A stretch of DNA of 64,000 bases. Origin: Litsea cubeba (Eukaryota > Streptophyta > Magnoliopsida > Laurales > Lauraceae). Below, in pieces: positions 10,446 through 21,821 of the stretch. Numbering within the stretch: position 1 is the first letter of the stretch; each line of letters starts with the position of its first letter. The notes under the pieces are model-generated. The model had not been told where the DNA came from. It saw only the letters and a program-made list of their open reading frames with translations, and made no database searches. Where the stretch lies: positions 124,001-188,000 of the forward strand of contig WHSA01000753.1 in NCBI GenBank assembly GCA_012931725.1, given 5' to 3'. The position numbers and the translations under genes were made by a program.

Positions 10446-13400
10446 TACAAAAGTAATGATTCAGCCACAAGGAATTAAAAAAAAAAAAAAGCAATTGGAA
10501 GCATAGATTGGAGGAAAACAAGTACTTTGTTAAAAATATTTGGGTCCTGTCCCTAAACCTTTCCTTTTCCTATACTTGGGTGTTAGAGACATTTGGGTTA
10601 CTCATGGATGATGGTCGGTGCCAGGTTCATCCAAAAGGGATAGATATTTGATAAGTCCATAAAATTGCATTTTATTTTCATTATTTCATGTAGAATAATG
10701 GAATTATTTAGGATAAATTCATTGAATTTCATAAAATCATGCATCATGGCGGTCAAACTGGTTTTCATGTGAAATTTGGTTTAATATTGCATGTTTTTAT
10801 TGAAATTATTCTTTTGAATTATCCTCTTGAATAACTTTTAATTCACACATAAACTCACGTAATTTCTTTGCACCATTGCGAAGTACATAAACTTCTCAGC
10901 AACATGGTATATTCACTTGAGTTTATACGTGTTGAATTGGGTCCTATGCATAGCATGATAGTTTACTGCAGGAGAGTTATTCTTTTTAATTAATTTCATT
11001 TTTTTTTACAGAGAATTCAGAAACCCGGGGCCCGCGAGGAGGAAATTCTAAGAGGAGAAATTTGAGAATTGAAGAGGAAAGGATTAAAGAAAAAGAAGAA
11101 CGCCTTGTGGGGTCCACCTTGGGCGTGAAACAAGAGATTGCACTTTCTAATTTCCCTCTTTTCTCTCTTTTCCCTTCCCCCTTTTCTTTTTATTTCTCTC
11201 CAAGCCATACTCAAATTCCAAAAATTATAAATATCACATGTCTTGGACGTCCCCGAGGTCGGACCAACTCCATTCAATGCCAAGTCAAGAGCATCCAGGC
11301 ACTCTTGGATGTCCAAGACCAGCCACCCACTGTTGTTATTTTTATCTCCTCCAAGCCTCGCCACTTCCGCCTCTTTTCTCCACTCACATATCTTTCCCCC
11401 CTTCATCCATTGGCCTCTGTGACATGTTCGACATGGAGATGTTGAAGATAAAGAGGATGGAAGGCTAGGATTTTTCTTTTGGGGAAAATGCTGATATTTT
11501 CTGTACTTTTATTGGTCTTGTGCGTAGGTAGAACTAAAATCAGATTTAGTTAGCAATTGTAATGTAATAGAATGGTTTTGGTGGTAGTTGCTTAATTCTA
11601 TAAATTCTACGATGTCTTATGTTCGACTTAAATATATGGCATGCCTAGAATCAATGTAGGATTTGCACAAAAAGATCTATTATGCGTTGAATGATTGAGT
11701 AACCATTCTAGAAGTTAGTTGCTTAACATAACTGATTTGATCTTTTTCTGAAATGGATTGATGACCCATATTGGAAAAAGAGGTTTGAAGCTACTCCCCT
11801 ATGATAACTGGATACTTGGACAAGCCCAGCGTATCCGTATCGGACCTATACGACACTTGTATTGGTACTTGATACTGCACCAATACTTCTAGGGAACAAG
11901 TTTAACATATCCTACTCATAAAGTCCTTCATTTCATATAGTTTTTTTTAATGGTTTTACTTCTCATCATAAAACATGCTAGAAAAGGACGAAAACAATGA
12001 TAATTTTATTGATTCAAAAGTGATCTAAAAAAAAAATTAGGACACCTATATCCGTATCCGTGTCCTAGATTTTCAAAAGTGAGGAGTCATATCCACGATC
12101 CCCATATCAGTGTCCGTATACATATCCGTATTTGGGCATCATAGCTACTCCCACTTTCAATCATTAGAAGGAAAATTGATATCTAGGCCCCGGAAACTTT
12201 TATTGTTATTCGCATTCTTTTTATTTCTGGTTTTTATTTTTATTTTCAGCAATTGTTTGTTTTAATTCAGTTTATTTTGGTTGCAGCTTATTTTTTCTAG
12301 ACTAGGATTTTTAGACTAGGATCTTTCTAATTGGATGCAATTCTGTAATTAATTTTCAGATTATTCATTGTTGGTTGTATGGTTTTGATTTAGGCTACAA
12401 TTAGATTTCTAATTAGCCTAGGTCAAGTGCGAAGCTACTACCATTTGACCTCGGACTCACTAAGCTTTATTACTACATCATGACGAACCTGCACTTGGGG
12501 TAGCGATCAATAATATAGAAATGCTACCACTTGCAACACCATTGCGAGTGTAGAAATAGAGAAACAAAAGAATAATTTAATATAGGTCCCCTTGCTCCTC
12601 CATCACAGCTAGAATTAAAGCCTCACCATTCAAATGGGGCCTTAAAGCTAAGAAATTCTGCAAGATTATGTTCTCCAACTTACATGAAGATCGGAGGGTA
12701 TTGATTGACAAGGCCTCCCCACATATACATAGAAGGACAAAATGGGTCCCCCCGGCATCCAACTTACATAAAGATCGGAGGGCACCCCGCATACACACAC
12801 ACATAAAGGAAGGTTGTAAATTGAACATGGATAATAGTTCCATAGGTAAGCCAGGTACTTCTGATATATGTGGAGAATTTAAAAATAAAAAGACAGAGAT
12901 ACTGTTGCCCTATCAGGGCAGACCGATAATAGTGACATGAGTAGAGTGGAGATCTTGGCCACCTGGCAGGGATATGAATAGTGTCTCTTCTTCATGGACA
13001 AATGCTTAGTTGAAGGTAATTTGAGGAAGCTACTGCATGGGGAAATGTCCCTTGCCATTTTTTTTTCTTATATTCTAAATGATATCAAAACACTAGAATA
13101 ATCTGCAGTTTTGAATGTGCTTCACAGAAGATCTTGTTGAAAGACAAATTGGCAAACTGTGAGCTGATTTATAATAACATCATCATTGCTAACAGCGTGG
13201 TTGATTTTTTCTGCACTACCCTTGTGTATAATGTTGAGGCTTATCCATCCAGTTGATGGAGTGCCCAAATATGTACATTCTCTCTTATATACAATATTTC
13301 AGTTTCTCAGAAAATAAATGAATTGTGGGAAAACATTTACCAAAAAAAAAAAGTCAAAAAGTATTTCACCAATGCCACATGATAAATTAAGATAAAATAT

Positions 13401-15184
13401 AAAGTCATGGGTCTCTGAAATGTTATAGCACCATAGTTTGTACAGGTAAAATATTATGAACATGTGAGGGCACATGAGTAGCAGATCCAAACCACTTGTC
13501 CAAATGAGCCCATGCCTAAATGGGTACAGGTAGGAATATCTTATCCAATTGATCTTTGACCATTTTTCTGTTGATGGTGGACAGCTTTTCTAATTATTAG
13601 CTGTTTATTTGTGGATGAATGATCAAGAGTCTAGGAGTTTCCAAGCACTGAGATTTTCCAGGAATCTTCCATACATTGTGAAGCCCATCAAAACAACAAT
13701 CTAGATCTCTGAGCCATGGGTCCTAAAGTTTGGAATCATGTGCTTCAGCAAACTACTCATTTCTAAAGGATCAAGACCAATAATTCCATAAAAGCTGAAT
13801 CATAATTAACTAGTACCAGGAGGCTCCGCGCCAATGGCCAGAGCATGATGATGTTGGAGCCTGTTCAGCCAAGTGGGATCAGAGACCATCTTAGCATTCT
13901 CCCCAAACTTGTTCAATGCAAATAGTGCTCTTCCTTCCGGATTCCGCAAGTTGTGACCACGATAATCCTGCAGGTAACCATGCCCATGGTGTCCACCAGG
14001 CTTCACAAAATCCCCCCTCACATGGTTGTATCCTATTGCATTCTGATCCTTTTCCGCATTCATTACCTCTCCTCCTTGAAAGAGAATCTTGTATCCACTG
14101 TCACGGAATAAAGCTAACCTAACTAATGCTCTGAATCAAATCAAACAGAGCAGCTCATGTTAGATAAAACTACAAATAGAAAAAAATGTATGAAAGAGAC
14201 TTAATTATTAGATACAATAGATGTATCATATTATGGCCAATCAAGACAAAAGCAACTTAACTACTCTCTTTTCCCTTCAATCAGCATCCACGGATTATGA
14301 TAATCTAAGCTGTTCATCTAAGGCCCCACAAACAATGACCATGTCTAATATCTTCAATACTGGACAATGGTAGCTTGCAAATAAAAACGTATCGCAATTT
14401 CCCAAATTCGTTGGGCGATTATGTCCACATATGTCAGAAAATCATGTCCACAATAAGACCCATCATATGAATAAGTAGGACAAACATAGGGGGCGACATA
14501 TGTTCGGTCGGTTTTTTTTTGGTAATATAGAACAGTAATCTGAGTAATCTAAATTATAAAGCACTGTATTCTAATGGGAAAAAAGGGTAATTCATCAGCT
14601 TACTTGATCCCCTCTGTTATCGCGATAAAATTCCACTTCTTATCATCACCATAGAAATGCTGGGCGACAACTTCTACCAGTGTTTCCAAGTCTTTGAGCG
14701 TGGAAACGCATAAAGACCAAGGAAACAACTGCTCTACAGGATTCACCAGCGTCTGGGTCGGTGTGGTATCGATGATATGTTGGTTTACAGCAGTGATTAT
14801 ACCCAAAAAAGCCGTTACTGCATCCAAAGATCCAATTTTTTCAATACCCAGTAATCCAATTCCCAATCACAAACAAACCCAGAAAGCAAATTCGCAGAAA
14901 AAAGCAAATTTTACATAATCTCAAGAATCCAATGTTACCGAAATTTCACAGAACCTGCTTCTGGCCCTATTTCTGATGCAGAGAAGCGCTCGGGTAGAAG
15001 CCATGTCATGCCCTGGACAAAAAAAATTTAAGACCCAACTGAGCAAAATCCACACCAAATGAATTTCAAAGCAGAAAACGAATGAAAGAAAAGGAAGAAG
15101 GCGTTTGTAGCTTACATTCGCTAAAGACTCCATGGAATGAACATAGTCTCTGTTACTTCTAACCCACTTCTTGTAAGCTTCCAT
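9205..15184 (-). CDS. PEX16: Peroxisome biogenesis protein 16 (peroxin 16), 8 exons
   Basis: PEX16 is an integral peroxisomal/ER membrane peroxin that recruits peroxisomal membrane proteins; the Arabidopsis homologue is SSE1. Exons, read downward: 15184-15116, 15012-14955, 14817-14604, 14130-13817, 10257-9989, 9633-9566, 9486-9425, 9266-9205. All introns are GT..AG and phases are kept throughout, giving 371 residues, close to the plant family length. The start MEAYKKWVRSNRDYV, the stretch LKDLETLVEVVAQHFYGD, RPLIYVLFIRKYG (residues 251-263), RRRKLLWVFYLMRDPFF and the end AKLVELLIGAQTRYTYTSAS match the plant PEX16 pattern recalled from the family. Intron 4 is 3.56 kb and carries a solo LTR; the others are 79-473 bp. 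The gene looks intact. Exon 4 ends at a GTACTA donor and is the least certain junction. Confidence 0.93.
10328..10487. repeat. AT-rich simple repeats in PEX16 intron 4
   Basis: Runs of poly-A and (TA)n, the longest (TA)n being about 10427-10447, lie between exon 5 of PEX16 and the solo LTR. Confidence 0.7.
10649..12509 (+). mobile_element. Probable solo LTR in PEX16 intron 4
   Basis: The stretch starts TGATAAGTCCATAAAATTGC and ends CCTGCACTTGGGGTAGCGATCA, both typical of ends of large plant LTR retrotransposons. The flanking five bases are ATATT on the left and ATAAT on the right, a target duplication with one mismatch. No gag-pol reading frame is present, so it fits a solo LTR. It is 1861 bp long and includes a 346-bp hAT element at 11799-12144. 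It lies antisense to PEX16. Confidence 0.55.
11799..12144 (-). mobile_element. Non-autonomous hAT element, family B copy 1
   Basis: The ends are CTATGATAACTGG and CCCAAATACGG...ATCATAG inverted. An 8-bp target duplication CTACTCCC is perfect on both sides (11791-11798 and 12145-12152), which is the hAT signature. The body (GTATCCGTATCGG, GATTCAAAAGTGATCTAAA) is the inverted copy of 37405-37758. It has no coding capacity and is nested inside the solo LTR. Confidence 0.8.
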
Positions 15185-15832
15185 GGCTTCAATTCAAGAC
15201 CTAAACAAGCCCTAGCTGAAATACAGAATCTAAATCAAATCCTTTCTTTCGACCATGTTTGTTGAAACTACTCCTCTTCGAAGTGAAGTCTGAAGATCCT
15301 TGCCCTTTTTGTGAAATTCTTTTAAGAGGCGTGTTTTTCTGCTCCTAAAAAAAAGGTTACAGGCAGAGAGCTAAAAGCCTAAAACCTTCCGAGTTTTTAT
15401 CTTCTAAGAACCCAAATGCTCATACCAATCTGACCTAAATTTTAATAGAATCTGGATGATACGGATCCTCCAAGGCAGGTCTCACAAATTAATTCATAAG
15501 GCTCCAAAGTGGGGTCATCTATTAGAGAAATCAAGAGTTCAAAGCTATAGTGGGGCCCGCTTATTAAAAATCCGAACTGCTTGAAATAATATATTGAGAG
15601 TTCTTCACAGCGTAAGATTCACCGTTTGATTAAAATCATGATTAGTACGGCATATGCATTAATCATTATTATATTTGTATCAAACAAACAATCTTATGAT
15701 GGGAGCAACTCTTATTCGGATAAAACTCGTGGATAGGGCCTTTATTTTAAATCACACGGATTTTGAATTAAAAAAAAGCTGAATTGTAGAGTTCTACTTT
15801 TTAAACTTGGGATTTCCATGAGTGATAGCCTA
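15185..15832. promoter_or_regulatory. Upstream region of PEX16
   Basis: This holds the expected promoter and 5' leader of the minus-strand PEX16 gene. I see no convincing TATA box. The sequence from about 15400 on is ordinary AT-rich intergenic DNA. Confidence 0.35.
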
Positions 15833-16469
15833 GGGCCTATTTCTTTACAAGAATTCATAGAATTCCAATGAGGTCGAATTCCTAAATCGTCCTTTTGAAT
15901 GCAGTATTTGAAATTCCAATAAAATTAAAAAAAAAAAAGAGTTTAAGGAATTTCAAAAGGTCATTTGAGACAATTTATGTGGTTGAAATTTGGAATTCTG
16001 ATAAAAGAAATAAGGTATTTCAAATGTAAGTAGACTAGCTAACACATCATATTAAAAAAAAAAAACCAACACACCAAATTCTTATAAAAGAATTCTAGTA
16101 AAAATACAGGCCATGAGGAATTCTTGTTTGGAGAATTTATAAATTCTCCAAAAGTTGTCCCCTATGTTTAATTCCCAAGTCTTCCTCATCTAAAAATTCA
16201 ACAAAAAGCAAAAAGATTGAGATTGTAGAAATTCCAAAGGTCATTTGAAACTTTTTAGCCGGCAAAGAAACAAGAAAAGGTTCGTGTTCACAACTCTTAT
16301 TTTCTTAGAATTTGAATTTCTAGTGTTGGTGATTTTGTATTCATTTCACACCTTCCCGTGATTTATTTAGGAGAGATGGTCATTTTTGAAAACTCACATT
16401 TATTTCTTCAATTTTAACTATTTAATTGGAAGTCTAACAATTCCTATGCATTCAATAACAAACGGGCCC
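15833..16469. mobile_element. MITE-like element with GGGCC ends
   Basis: The left end GGGCCTATTTCTTTACAAGAATTCATAG is related in inverted form to the right end (CCTATGCATTCAATAACAAACGGGCCC). The interior is AT-rich with repeated GGAATT/AATTCC words. Ends of the form GGGCCCGTTTG are typical of PIF/Harbinger-type MITEs. No clean 3-bp duplication was seen. Confidence 0.45.
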
Positions 16470-16580
16470 CAAAAGAAAATTTTGCCCTTCATGAGTTTCT
16501 TTAATTTGAATGTGGTGCACGCGTTCTCCTGCTCAACTTCAAAGGCTTGCTTGTACAAGGACTTGACCAATGAAGGACAC

Positions 16581-18198
16581 TGATGAGTGTTAAATATTGC
16601 ATATTTTACCCCTCATTAGTCCGAATTTTATCGGCATCTCATATGCATATCATTTGCTTTATACGGAGATTTTATTCTTCTATCACATTAACGGATTATC
16701 GGATTATCATATATAAATTTAATTATTTACATCGCATTTTTATGTAATTTCTCTTTTGTAGGTGGACCCCCACGACTATCCCAACCTTCCGGCTAGTGTC
16801 CTAAACTTTAAGGATAAAAGAAGTCATTTTCTAATACAAATGAATAGTTGGTGTATTGGTTATAGCTTGGGTTGGTATCAAATGAGTTATGGTTTTAAAT
16901 CCCAACAATTACATACTTTTTTTACATAGTAAATATTCCATCCTACTCTAACCTCTCCACCAATCAAAGCTTGCCTCCAAAATGAATGACCACATAAAGC
17001 AAAAAGGCAATGAAAAACCTCCAAACAATCAAATGGAAGCAATTCTTGTGAAATGAAATGAGCCAATCAAATGTCTTTAATGTTTCTATAAATTGGAATG
17101 TATTTATAGAGTGAAATTTTTTTTTGGCAAGTTAGTCTTTTTTGTAATTTTATTTTTACCTTTATATTGTACTTAGGAGCTTCTTTGTAACTAATCTAGA
17201 TAGAGAGTATAATTGAAGATCATTAATGAAGATTTGGAGTTCTTTCTCGATGTTTAGTGGCTAAAGCTCTTGAATTAGGCTATTCTTTTGAAGCTAAGTA
17301 ATGTGATCAGTTCAATTACATGCATGTTTTAGTTTAAATTCCCTATTTGTGCCTTGATTGATTAGTAGATTTTAGATCTAATTATGCAAATCTCTCTCAT
17401 TTATCATGCTCTATCTCTACATTTGATGCTTTGATAATCTGAATTGTTGCTTTGTAGTTGGATTAAGTTCTCTCGCATAGCATGCTCTAGAGTCCTTATC
17501 TTTGATCTTTTTGTAGCTTGATTTTGATTATTTATTATTAGGGTAGTTAGATGATGATCTATGATCTTGACCTTTGATTTTCTTTACTTTGATCTTCATT
17601 GCTATATCATCCAATCCAATTAGGCAAGAGATTGCTAATTGAATTATAGATTTGGGAGTTGAATTAGAACATGCATTGTTTGAATTAATTCATACTTAGT
17701 GGATTTTGGATTGCCCAATCTCTTATTTTATTGTTGTTAGTTTAAATCTTTGTTTGATTTGTTATTTTCACTTCTAGATTGTTAGATCTGCACTTCATAT
17801 CACTTGTTTTAAAATCCTACACATTTTACACCACATTTTCACTTTAAATCTTCCATTTCCACCACCATTCATCCACTAGTTTAGTGTAGTTTGTTAGATT
17901 AGCTTAGATCTTGTTAATTTCATATTTTAGATTGTTAATTAAAGTAGTCTAATTTCTATTTTAGTTTTATTCTACATTTCATTTAGTTTAATTTCATTTT
18001 TCACACCTAGTTTATTAGTTTTAATTGTTCACTTCAATTGTCTATATTAGGTATATTTTAGTTCAATTCAACTTTAATTGGATTCATTGCTTGTTCCATC
18101 ATTTTCTCGTGAGATCGATAATCCGAACTCTTTAGTCCTTTACTACTTGACGTCACTATAGTCTTGCGGTTAAGAGTTTCACATATAAATATTGATCA
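16581..18198 (+). mobile_element. Solo LTR with perfect TSD
   Basis: The stretch begins TGATGAGTGTTAAATATTGC and ends TATAAATATTGATCA. The five bases GACAC occur immediately before (16576-16580) and after (18199-18203). No retrotransposon coding sequence lies inside or beside it, so it is best read as a 1618-bp solo LTR left by LTR-LTR recombination. Its TGATNA...GATCA ends resemble those of the element at 10649. Confidence 0.72.
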
Positions 18199-18203
18199 GA
18201 CAC

Positions 18204-18756
18204 TTCAGAATTCAGATCGATACTGTTCAACACCAGTAGGATTTGGTGGGAAGTTGAAAGGATTTCCCTTCCCAAGTGCTTATAACAAACAAACTTCCAA
18301 TGGATAGAAGGATGAAGATGAAGAATTAGAAGTGGGTTATTTTAAATTTGATTGGATGATCATTGCCATTGAATCAAAAGCATACAAAATGAAAGGTTTG
18401 ACAAGATTATTTCACTCCTCTATTTTAAAGGCCTCTTATGAAATGAGTATGATCACCATCAAATCAAATTGCTATTTAATTGCAAATCACATAGTGCCAT
18501 TTTTATCCAACCATCCACTGTACAGTAGTAGGTGGCTAAAGTAGGCCCCATGTTGAAGTATCCTTAGCCAGTGGGTGTACAATATGCTTATTATTTTATG
18601 CGTACAGAAGGACTTTCGTAGAAAACATCTCATACACTCAAAAGATTAAATAAACAAATAAATAAAAGTGTACTATATATGAATTACATATGCAATTTTG
18701 CAAACTTAATAATACAAGTATTATATAGCTATTTTGTGAAATACTTATCTCATCAC
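18204..18756. other. Intergenic, no gene seen
   Basis: AT-rich sequence between the solo LTR and the LINE-like fragment. No gene was recognised. Confidence 0.4.
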
Positions 18757-19320
18757 TATCATCATCATCAAAGCCTCATCCCAACTATATTGAGATCAGC
18801 TACATGAATTGTATTTCGTCGTTCTAGTCTATTAATGTTACCCCTACCTGTTTGGATAGGCAAAAATAGAGTAGAGTGAAGTTAAATGGGCCATAATAGT
18901 CTAAAATTTCAACTCTATCCCGTTTGGATGAGTCTGGCCTGATAAATGAAGTAATGTTGTGAGCCACATGCACTTCATTTCACTTCAACTCTAAATACTT
19001 CCATTTTCCTTGAGTAAAAGTCTACTACAAACCTTAACTTCAAAATAAGCAACCAAATGGAGTGAAGTGAAGTACTCTATTTTAACTTCAACCTACTTCC
19101 CTTCACTCCACTCCACTCCACTCCACTCCACATGTGAAATCCACTTCATTTTACTCCACTCCTCATTTATCTAAACAGGCTGCTCTCGAATGCACTCCAT
19201 TCTAATCCTATCGTTACTAGTTTTACCACACATCTAAGTCAACATTCTCATATTTACTACACTCATTTTTTATTTGTTATTCCTAATTGGTCAATATTCT
19301 ATGATGATGGGTTCAAAGAC
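18757..19320 (-). mobile_element. LINE (RTE-type) 3' fragment, split by a MITE
   Basis: On the minus strand, 18757-18846 reads GTAGCTGATCTCAATATAGTTGGGATGAGGCTTTGATGATGATGAT (given here in pieces: GTAGCTGATCTC, AGTTGGGATGAGGC, TTTGATGATGATGAT). This is the usual 3' end of plant RTE-type LINEs with a TGATGA tail. The sequence resumes at 19180 (GGATTAGAATGGAGTGCATTC on the minus strand). The MITE at 18847-19179 interrupts it. Confidence 0.5.
18847..19179. mobile_element. MITE-like element with CCTGTTT ends
   Basis: The left end CCTGTTTGGATAGGCAAAAA is inverted at the right end (CTCATTTATCTAAACAGG), and the subterminal words AGAGTAGAGTGAAGT and ACTTCATTTTACTCCACTCC are also inverted relatives. 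A short ACTCC tandem run lies at about 19108-19133. It is non-coding. Confidence 0.55.
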
Positions 19321-19569
19321 TTCCTCCCACGTACAGGTCCATTGCCTATTTTAAGCAAGAAGGGTGAATCTGGCTTCTCTGATATCAGACCCCAGGCCAG
19401 GCCCATAGATCCATAACTGATGCATTTGAAACCCATACCGCCAGAAATCACTGAATAACTGTGTAGACGGCCAGACAAACTTCAGTCCAATAAGATGGCA
19501 TCCATTAGACTGCAGAAGTGATTTCTACCTCTTGTTTTTTCTTTTTGTACCAATCATGTGTTTTACACG

Positions 19570-20011
19570 CAGGGGCGGATCTAGGGGGGTGCTGGGGGTG
19601 GCTGCAGCCCACCCCAACTCCCCAACTTTCCTAAAAAAAATAGAAAAAAATGGTACTTGTATGCAAGCCATTGTTTGTCAATCAGTTGATGCTAGCAAGC
19701 CTCTATAGTCTATATGGATTAGATGTCGAGATGCTCAAACTCCATCTTAGAGCATCAATCAATATTTGGTTATACTGAACATGAGTGGTATTAGTCCGTT
19801 TTGGAAGAGTATTCAGGATAACTACTAGTTGTTTAATAGTTGGATGACTAGTTATCCAGGATTAATTTGATGACTCCAAAAAAAAAAAAAAATGGATGAC
19901 CCCCATCTTGTTACCTCCAATTAATTTGCCACTATTACTTACCAAAAAAATTTTGGAGTGACAATTAATAGTAGCAGCCCCTCCTTACTCATAATCCTGG
20001 ATCCGCCCCTA
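19570..20011. mobile_element. hAT MITE with CAGGGGCGGA ends
   Basis: The left end CAGGGGCGGATCTAGG is inverted at the right end (CCTGGATCCGCCCCTA). These are classic hAT-type terminal repeats. The flanking 8-mers TTTACACG and TTTACACA agree at seven of eight positions, fitting an 8-bp hAT target duplication. It is 442 bp long with no coding sequence. Confidence 0.75.
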
Positions 20012-20745
20012 TTTACACATAACTAACCTGGGGATGGGCCAAGTTCAGCTGGAATGAAATCTAGTCCAGAACCAATACATGAAGTCGCTGATTTGGATTC
20101 CAAAGGTGGGCCCACTGAAGGATTTGTAGGGCTGGACTTGGAGAAATCTCTCAAAGAGGTTGGATAAAACTCCAAGCAGTACCCTTCTTAGCAACAAAGC
20201 TAAGAAAACCCTCGATCGAATTGCTAAGAACAAGAACCAATTGCAACAACACTTCTAGCATAGTGTAGCATCCACTAAGTGGCCTATGACTTGGTTAAAA
20301 TGATTCTAACCCTCCCCAATCTTACCAGGTATACAGGCTCACCATTTACCAGATAGAACCCAACATCATGATTTTCCTAGATAAAATAGCAGGGAAAGGA
20401 ATGCCTAAACACATTAACGACAGCAGCATACACTACTCCAGATTTCATTGGTTGTGCACCTCACCCTCCAACCTGGTGAAATATGCATTGCACAGCAGTT
20501 GAAGGGATAATGCAGATCAGTGGAATGGATGGGGGAGAAGTGCTTCTCACAAAAAAAAATGGCAAAAGAACACCAATTTATGGAAATGAAGACTTCATTA
20601 AACTAATCGAATAGCAATAATAAAGCATGCTCCAGCTAACAGTCATTCTGAAGCACTTCCATATGCTTATGAAAAATACATTTGAAAAACCAAGGCCACC
20701 AGTCATCGCTGCCACTCGGTGCCCGAATCATATTTTACCAAAGAG
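20012..20745. other. Downstream flank of HMGS
   Basis: Non-coding sequence 3' of the HMGS stop codon, probably including its 3' untranslated region near 20746. The poly(A) site is not clear. Confidence 0.4.
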
Positions 20746-21247
20746 TCAGTGGCCATTGAGCAGTGAACCATTATCATGGATGAGAGAAGCACTGAATGTA
20801 GCAGTATCTCCAACCTTCTGGGCATAGTATCGCCGGTACATGGAATCAACCTTGGTCAGATAAAACGTCCCTGGAGCTAGTAAGCTTGTGTCTGAGCTAG
20901 TTACAAAATCTTTCCCCCCATAACGGTGCTCCATCAGCTTCAATGTTTCAAGAAATTTCTCCGGCGGAAACTGCACAAAAAACTCAAAGATTAAAGAAAG
21001 GACAGTAAAGCAATCCATATAAGAGACGGCAACTTTCTAGCCAAAAAAATTGCATCTGGCAATATGTATATATATAGGGAGGTGCTCCTATGAGAGACAC
21101 TCTCACCAAGTTTATGAGAGATGGATGGGGGCCCTCACTTCCATATCCACTCTCACCAACTTAAATGCATGGACCCCCAACTTAAATGTGAGGGCCCCCA
21201 CCTATCTCTCACCAACTTGGTGAGAGTGCCTCTCACTAGAGCACCTC

Positions 21248-21285
<38 letters not shown>

Positions 21286-21784
21286 GGCCAGCTCTCCTAA
21301 GCTGAAGCTTAAGATAAGGTAAGTTAAAGTAAACTCAATTGTATGGTGGGGCCCACCTGGGGATGGGGGTGGGGGGATTTCAAGGACTCCCTGGGACCCT
21401 CCTTCCTACAAAAAATCAGCCCCAACCGTGGTTTCTATCATCTCCATTTGAACACCAAAAGTTTAATGGTCAACGGTCCATTCGGATCGGTACATAGTCG
21501 ATCCAACGGTCTAGTAAATTTGGATCTGACCAAAAGTTGGTGGGCATGTGCAATTTAGGGGGGGTCGTGTGTTTGGTCCATTTGGATGAACCAAGGATGG
21601 GCCCCAGAAGTGTTAGCTTACGGAATCTTATCCTAAGCTTAAGCTTAGGACAGAGCATCTCTCACCTCACTATGAGAGATAGGGTGGGGGCCCTCACATT
21701 TAAGTTGTTGGCATTGGATACGGATATGAGGGCCCTCACCCTATCTCTTATACTAAGGTGAGAGATGCTCTCATAGTAGCACTT

Positions 21785-21821
<37 letters not shown>

